A stretch of DNA of 64,000 nt from Solen grandis (lineage: Eukaryota > Mollusca > Bivalvia > Adapedonta > Solenidae): assembly GCA_021229015.1 (NCBI GenBank), contig CM037791.1:53542798-53606797 (forward strand), read 5' to 3'. Both the position numbers and the translations under genes were made by a program. The notes under the pieces are model-generated. The model was given only the letters and a program-made list of their open reading frames with translations, made no database searches and had not been told where the DNA came from. This document shows, one piece after another, positions 58,560-64,000 of this stretch; positions within the stretch are counted from its first letter, which is position 1, and every line of letters starts with the position of its first letter.

Positions 58560-59944
58560 CATTCATACATATTCAGATGGTCCTCCGTCACACTGAAAAT
58601 AATGACTTGCATACTAAACTTCTTCTCCGGCGACCTTATGTTTAGAGAATGTGACGTAACTAGCTTACACTGAAACGTTGAATCAAAGCACACAATGCGC
58701 TAAATGAATGTCAGCAGAATTAAATAAGGCGTAACAGCAAGGATGATCTTTGGTGAAAACAGAGGTAACGTGACACCATATGACACGTTTTCATATAACT
58801 ATAGTTACTAGTAATATGTCAGTTGAATTCGCTCTTGGTTTCATGATAAACCCGCCGACAGTTTCTCAGTGCCTTAATTTTACACGTTGATTTGTATCAT
58901 TACGATCCTCTGAGTAGTTCCATTAATAAAATGCATACATAAGGAGGTCATGACATAACTTATCAGATGTGAACAATCACATTGCATTGAAACGCTACTG
59001 ACGCAGAGAGATGTGGTAATTTTTCAAATCAACAATGCCTGCCTTTCATTTACGGCAACCGCCAGTCTAATAGTCGCATGAAAATCACATGATACCGCTT
59101 TGCCGTTTTGATGCCAACGAAATATGGTAAAATCTTTAGCAGTTTTCTGTAATCGCTTTTAAGAGTTTTGATTACACAATTTTTAACAGGGTTGCTTGCA
59201 CACACAACTAATGACTTTACTATCGTCTCCTTCATTTTGCATTTCTTAGTCAATTAATGCCTGTGTGAGTGGGGCAATACAACATAAAATTATAGTTTGC
59301 TTTATATTTGTGATTAAGATATGATGTAGCCAGTTCTAATGGGATCACAAGAATTATTAACGTAAAGTCACGTAAATCAGAGGCTCTCCATACACATGTA
59401 TCTGGCTGTAAGTTCCTATGTATAACATGTATACAGTCAAGCCACGTTACTCTTGTTTATGTTTTAAAGTAATATACTTAAAATAAGATGTTTTCGTAAA
59501 ACATAAATGCCGTTTTCTAGAGGTAAAGCCTCAATTTTTTGACAGCTTTTCTAGGTAAGTGGATACATAAAGTGTATAAAATGTTCTATATTTAAATGCC
59601 TTCCCAAACATACTTTTTTTTAAATGATGACTTCGTATGAGAAAGTTATTTATAAAAAGGATTTACATAAACCCGACTTGTTAGGCTTTCGCTTCTACAA
59701 AGGACAAACGATTGCAGATTGTTGCGAAAGGCTAAATCCATTAAATTTTTAACAAATTATCACATAACCTGTAACGTCATTATATTTCATTTTTTTTTGT
59801 TTGATGGCGCTTTTGCATGCTTGATTGCTTATAATAAATAAAATGATATAAAATGTTGAAGCTGATCAGGTTAAAAGCGAAAACCGAGATGCCGCTTTGT
59901 GGTTCTAGTTATGTTATGTAGATCTATACTCTATATTATGACAT
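58560..59944. other. No gene recognised
   Basis: Non-coding sequence. Short minus-strand frames near 59050-59250 have no family resemblance. Confidence 0.6.
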
Positions 59945-60330
59945 GTACTCTCTTTATTAAGATATGTTCATTCTTTATCACGTTAAGCATATTCTTTATT
60001 ATGTTGTGCATATTCTTTATTATGTTACATTCTCCATTATGTTATATATATTCTTTATTATGTTTTGTACATTCTTCATTATGCTATGTACATTATCTGC
60101 AATGTTGTGTACATTCTTCATTACGTTATGTACAATCTTTATTACATTGAGTACATTCTCTGTAATGTTGTGTTCCATCTTTATTATTTTGTGCAAATTA
60201 TTAAGTATGTTATGTACATTCTTCATCAGGTTATTATCATTGTGTATTATGTTATGTACATTGTGTTTTTGTTTTGTTCATTACTTATTGTGTTTAATCT
60301 TATTTATGAGGTTTATTATTGTTGACGGGC
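59945..60330. repeat. Degenerate minisatellite, about 21-bp unit
   Basis: About 15 units close to TATGTTATGTACATTCTTCAT. Because 21 is a multiple of three, several frames stay open on both strands with a seven-residue period. These frames are by-products of the repeat. Confidence 0.85.
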
Positions 60331-60501
60331 ACAAGACATGATGGGAAAAATCGAGGAAATAATAATTCTGTTTTCAGTAAAACACGAATTTATTTCCCGC
60401 CAGTTTACCGGAAGCCTACGCTTCTCGTACATTGTCATTTGCCTATAAAATACGCATAGACGAAGCTTAAGCATAGACGCAGCTATGAGTTCATTGGCAA
60501 A

Positions 60502-60654
60502 TGAAGTTCAGTAATTAATATACAAGTTGGTATCAAACGAAGAAGTTCAGTAATTAATATACAAGTTGGTGTCAAATGAAGAAGGTCAGTATTAATATAC
60601 AAGTTGGTATCAAATGAAGAAGTTCAGTAATTAATATACAAGTTGGTATCAAAT
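60502..60654. repeat. Tandem repeat, about 39-bp unit, four copies
   Basis: Four nearly identical copies of GAAGTTCAGTAATTAATATA followed by 'caagttggtatcaaatgaa', starting near 60502, 60542, 60581 and 60619. Confidence 0.9.
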
Positions 60655-60714
60655 AACAGTCTTAAGGAAATACCACCGGCAACTGGTTATTTCCATAGCA
60701 TTTAAAATTATTTC

Positions 60715-60930
60715 TGACGCGACACACGATATTAGCACGACATTATGAAACGACACACGACAATGCAGAACGACACACATTTTGAAACGACACACGATAT
60801 TTATTGCGATTTTTTGTAAAAGAAATATGGTGAGTCAATGCGACATTGGCGCGCTATAATGTCGAATGTCGTGTCGCATTGTCGTTTCATAATATTGTCA
60901 GTCGTTTATAATTGTCGTGCGTCGCCTTCA
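60715..60930. repeat. CGACACACGA-motif inverted repeat cluster
   Basis: The left half repeats CGACACACGA with ATTATGAAACGACACACGAC. The right half carries the complementary words (GTGTCGCATTGTCGTTTCATAAT, GTCGTGCGTCGC). The whole can fold as a long imperfect hairpin around about 60830. Confidence 0.75.
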
Positions 60931-60959
60931 TACAGCCACATACATTCAAAGTGGCACTA

Positions 60960-61835
60960 ACCAGATTTAATAATTTTAAGCTTTGGCGGCCATCTTGTTC
61001 AGTGAACTGGAATGAGTTTTCCAAAAGTCTGCTTAGTGATTTAGGAGATGATGTCGATTTTTCTTATTTTCTAGATAAGTCTATATAAAATCAAGTGACC
61101 CTTTCGAAGGGGCCAATTTTGACCCAGGGCCATGATTTGAACTAACATGGTTGAGGTTAGATACCTAATATCTTAACTCCAGGGCATGTGGTTTCTGACA
61201 TGAAGATTTTAGTTTTTTTCCCTATATCGGTCTATATAAAATCAAGTGACCCCTGGAGCGGGGCCAATTTTGATACCAGGGCTATGTGAACAAACTTTAT
61301 AGTGGTCCACTAGGCCATGTTACATACCAAATATCTTCTTAACTCTAGGCTGACAAAATGATCTCTTAAAGGTTTTCCAATATAAAAAGGGGCCTTCCAA
61401 TTTCAAGGCCTTTTGTGTATTATTATTATCATTATTATTATTATTATTCATATATGTCTAAGTTGGTGGGGGGGGGGGGGGGGGTGGTGGTGATCCCAGG
61501 GTCATGATTCGAACAAACTTGGTTGAGGTCCACTAGACAATGCTATACACCAAATATCTAAGGCCTATACCCTGCAGTTTTGCGGAAGAAGATTTTCAAA
61601 GTATCCATTTTTTAAATCTATTTTTAGCTCCTGTGACCTTCTTTTTCAACTAATGAAAACAATTTGAACAAATCTGAGATGAGCTTCATAAGAATCAATA
61701 CTGTGAAGTTTGGTCAAAATCCATTCAGCGGTTTAGGAGGATAATTATGTTGTTTTAAGCAAATTGTTGACGACAAACGCCGGATACAGGGTCATCCTAA
61801 TAGCTCACTATGAGCATATTGTGCTCAGGTTAGCT
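60960..61835 (+). repeat. Tandem-core repeat element, third family
   Basis: It starts near 'ggcggccatcttg' and carries about four diverged units of roughly 165-180 bp ('tctatataaaatcaagtgac', 'ggggccaattttgac', 'ccaaatatctt', 'ggtccactag'). It ends with 'aattgttgacgacaaacg' and a terminal near-palindrome 'agctcactatgagcat' / 'attgtgctcaggttagct'. The tail parallels that of the 145-bp family. A (TTA)n run and a G run (about 61470-61484) lie inside. Confidence 0.75.
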
Positions 61836-62630
61836 AAAAGAGAGAAGACACCCGAAATACTTAAAAGTTAAAAGCATACACATGAACTACCGAGTGTGAA
61901 GTCACTAGATACTTTCCTTGTCAAAATAGTCCAACGGGACGGCGAGACAAAAATGGGGATTTAACACTCTGACTTTCTAAAGGTAGTTCATTAAATAATA
62001 CTCATAGTCTTTCAGTGCAGATGCAAGCATAACTTTGAGTTAAACCGCTTTTGCTCAAAGTCACGAGGCAGATTTAATTGCGAACCGAGTTCCAAGGGAA
62101 TTAATGTTAAACATTTTTGTATTGCTAGCGACTGTATCATGTAAATGTATCCATAATCCACTAACCTTGTTTCTGGACAGACGACAGTGACCGCCTATGA
62201 GATATGTAATAACTATTCAATTTTGACAGTCATTGGCTAGATTGTCATTTTGTGCTATGGTTTTATTATGTACTTATATGTTTCTAACATGGTCCCACGT
62301 GAAGTGCTCGTAAGATCGACCGCACCACGATACAGGCATTTGGGATGTGAGACATCGCCATTGTATATGAACGCACATACTTTGGTCTCTTGACTCATAA
62401 AAGTGTTTTGATCGATCAACGTTCAGTTTCGACGTTACAAGGTACAATGCCTACTTAACTTTGTTAACACATGCGTATACATATCTCCTTTATGAATATG
62501 ATTTTAAAATACGTCTAATATTGAAAAATAGTGGCATCGAGAGAGGGAGAGAGAGAACAGCCCTATAAACCTTAAATATGGGTTCATAGTAAAATAAAAC
62601 TTGAGAATTGCACATGTACTTATTTTTCAG

Positions 62631-63760
62631 AAAAGAATCTCGCAGAGGGGTCGGCTCCCGTGGACAACATGGTGAAGGGCGCCTCCTCTTTCTCTCTACA
62701 GAACGAGGGCTTGCCTATAGACAGAGGATGGGCCTGGGTTATACTTCTGGGTAAGGAGTGTGTTGTTTATGAACATCATCATTCTGATCATAATAGTAAA
62801 TTAGTTATGACTGATTATATCAAGGTTCAACGTCGATTATTTTTACCAAAGCAATAACTTCCCATAATCCCCTGTTCCAGGACCATGACAAAATACGAAT
62901 ACCCTGTAAGCTACTGAAAATGTCACAAATAAATCAAAACAATAGCCCATCTTTAACCACTAAGGTCGATGATAATGGATATGGTGTCACTGCTGTTACT
63001 TACAACGATAATAGATACAAATATAACTAGAACTGTCATAGAGGTGACTTAAAAACCCGCATACTGCATTGTAACAGTATGCAAGTATGTTATAAATGCT
63101 GAGCACTGTATTTAGTATCAATGACCTTTACCCAAACATCTCATTTAAATTTAATATCTACACAAAGTATACACATAAAAAAAAATGATTATAATATCTC
63201 TTTCCTAACCAAAGTAATTAAGAAAATTCAAATTTGAGGTTAGTAAGCACTTACAAAATTCTATTTTTAGCAACATGACCTTGTCCTGGCCATCAGACCT
63301 AAACAACACATCAAAGCGTTATCTCCACGCAAGGTATACATGTCTTTTATTTGGTTCAGACATGTCTCTTATGAAAAAAGGTTATTAAGGGAATCCATTT
63401 AGGGGACATATTGACAGACCGATCGATCGACCGACCGACCAACGGACACGGTATTTCCAGTATATACCCCCTTCAAACATTCGTTTACGGGGATATAATT
63501 ATGATTGCAACTAACATTATTGTTACATATTCGACATAATTAACTAGACGTACGTGAGTATTCCAACTATTCTCCTTAATCAAGATTTTTAAAAGACTTT
63601 CGTCCCTAACTTCCAGCGGCCTGGCTGAACGTGTTCCTGACTATTGGTATCTACAAGATTGCTGGTATCTTCTTCGTTGAGATCCAGGCCAAGTTCGAAT
63701 CCAGCTCCTCCGTCACAGCTCTCATCACCAGCCTTATGAACGCCACCTACAGCATCACAT
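62631..63760 (+). CDS. SLC16-like: Monocarboxylate transporter (SLC16 family), two exons, continues past the window
   Basis: Exon at 62631-62750: TTATTTTTCAG acceptor, first ATG at 62669, donor G/gtaagg in phase 1. The upstream frame is also open, so an earlier coding exon is possible. Exon at 63617-63760: TTCCAG acceptor, donor CAT/gtgagc, phase 1 to 1, 144 nt. The joined peptide has a short polar N-terminus, then PIDRGWAWVILL. This is the SLC16 signature just before TM1, with R where DGGWGW usually has a second glycine. It goes on through AAWLNVFLTIGIYKIAGIFFVEI and SSSVTALITSLMNATYSI of TM1-TM2. SLC16 proteins are 12-helix plasma-membrane carriers of lactate, pyruvate, aromatic amino acids or thyroid hormone. 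The subtype cannot be set from 70 residues. Both exons are free of damage. Confidence 0.85.
63260..63505 (+). repeat. Dispersed repeat in the SLC16 intron with (GACC)n tail
   Basis: Between the two exons lies a segment ending in 'gacagaccgatcgatcgacc' repeats and 'atatacccccttcaaacatt' with 'tttacggggatataatt', the usual right end of a common mollusc dispersed repeat. Its left limit is not sharp. Confidence 0.55.
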
Positions 63761-64000
63761 GTGAGCTACTACAGTTATTCATACAAAGTTTTATCGGTTA
63801 CGGTAATTTAGTGGGTTTTACATTGGTGCTTTTGGTAATGGTGTGCTGTGCAGAGAAAAGAGAAAATGAGACCAATGCCACTTAAAAAGCAAATCTTAAA
63901 TCAGAGTACTTTAAATCACATCAGAATCTTATTCACTACACTGTATTGACTTCTATGTCAAATGTTCAACCTCAAACTGCAATAACTAATGACAGAATTT
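63761..64000 (+). other. SLC16 intron, cut by window end
   Basis: Begins with the donor gtgagc. The open frame continuing across the donor to 63885 is intronic read-through. Confidence 0.7.

Noticed and set aside
59964..60341. 125-codon hydrophobic frame resembling a membrane protein
   Set aside because: It is a 21-bp minisatellite with a seven-residue period; several frames on both strands are open for the same reason.
62660..62857. 65-codon frame starting at GTG 62660
   Set aside because: It reads through the splice donor at 62751; the real exon ends there and the likely start is ATG 62669 or an upstream exon.

Overview
This window looks like draft genome sequence of a marine mollusc, most likely a bivalve. 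It is AT-rich and intron-bearing. It is full of mollusc-type repeats: tRNA-headed SINEs with (AATC)n tails, tandem-core elements with 'GACGACGGAC'-type ends, and CR1/L2-like LINEs. Genes appear as short exons with GT/AG borders. Two 100-N scaffold gaps (1010-1109 and 32298-32397) and many single-base homopolymer frameshifts show that it is a draft assembly. The species is inferred from general character and was not identified.

Layout. At 0-7 kb lie the last exon of a Par-4 (PAWR)-like leucine-zipper protein on the plus strand and five exons of a Myb/SANT-like domain gene on the minus strand, among SINEs and minisatellites. At 9.4-14.7 kb are two broken, intronless copies of a monocarboxylate-transporter-like (SLC16/MFS) gene. 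A third copy at 31.4-32.3 kb is cut by a gap. Between them, from about 13.9 to 31.2 kb, the sequence has an abnormal texture (long A, T, G and C runs, eroded repeats) best explained as poorly corrected consensus. Two copies of a tandem-core repeat element and one Ty3/Gypsy-type LTR retrotransposon (LTRs near 20.7 and 25.2 kb) can still be traced inside it.

At 33.8-34.4 kb two exons on the minus strand encode the signal peptide and calcium loop of a secreted phospholipase A2. The stretch 34.4-46.5 kb is mostly non-coding. It holds a triplicated hairpin, a mariner-like terminal-inverted-repeat element containing a long internal hairpin, and a diverged 0.6-kb duplication. At 46.5-52.3 kb a frameshifted CR1/L2-group LINE, whose second ORF starts with a hydrophobic leader plus a 2A-like motif, is bracketed by a 99-bp inverted repeat and a 61-bp direct repeat.

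At 53.9-56.0 kb is a decayed Polinton/Maverick capsid region: the tail of a basic protein, a broken major-capsid-like gene (F54H12.2-like family), 60-bp and 30-bp tandem repeats, and a cluster of GGTACCATA motifs. The interval 58.3-61.8 kb is repeats. The window ends with two clean exons of a normal intron-containing SLC16 gene (62.6-63.8 kb) that continues to the right.

The host genes do not form a visible pathway. The connection that can be argued is between the intron-containing SLC16 gene and the three intronless SLC16-like copies in the same window.
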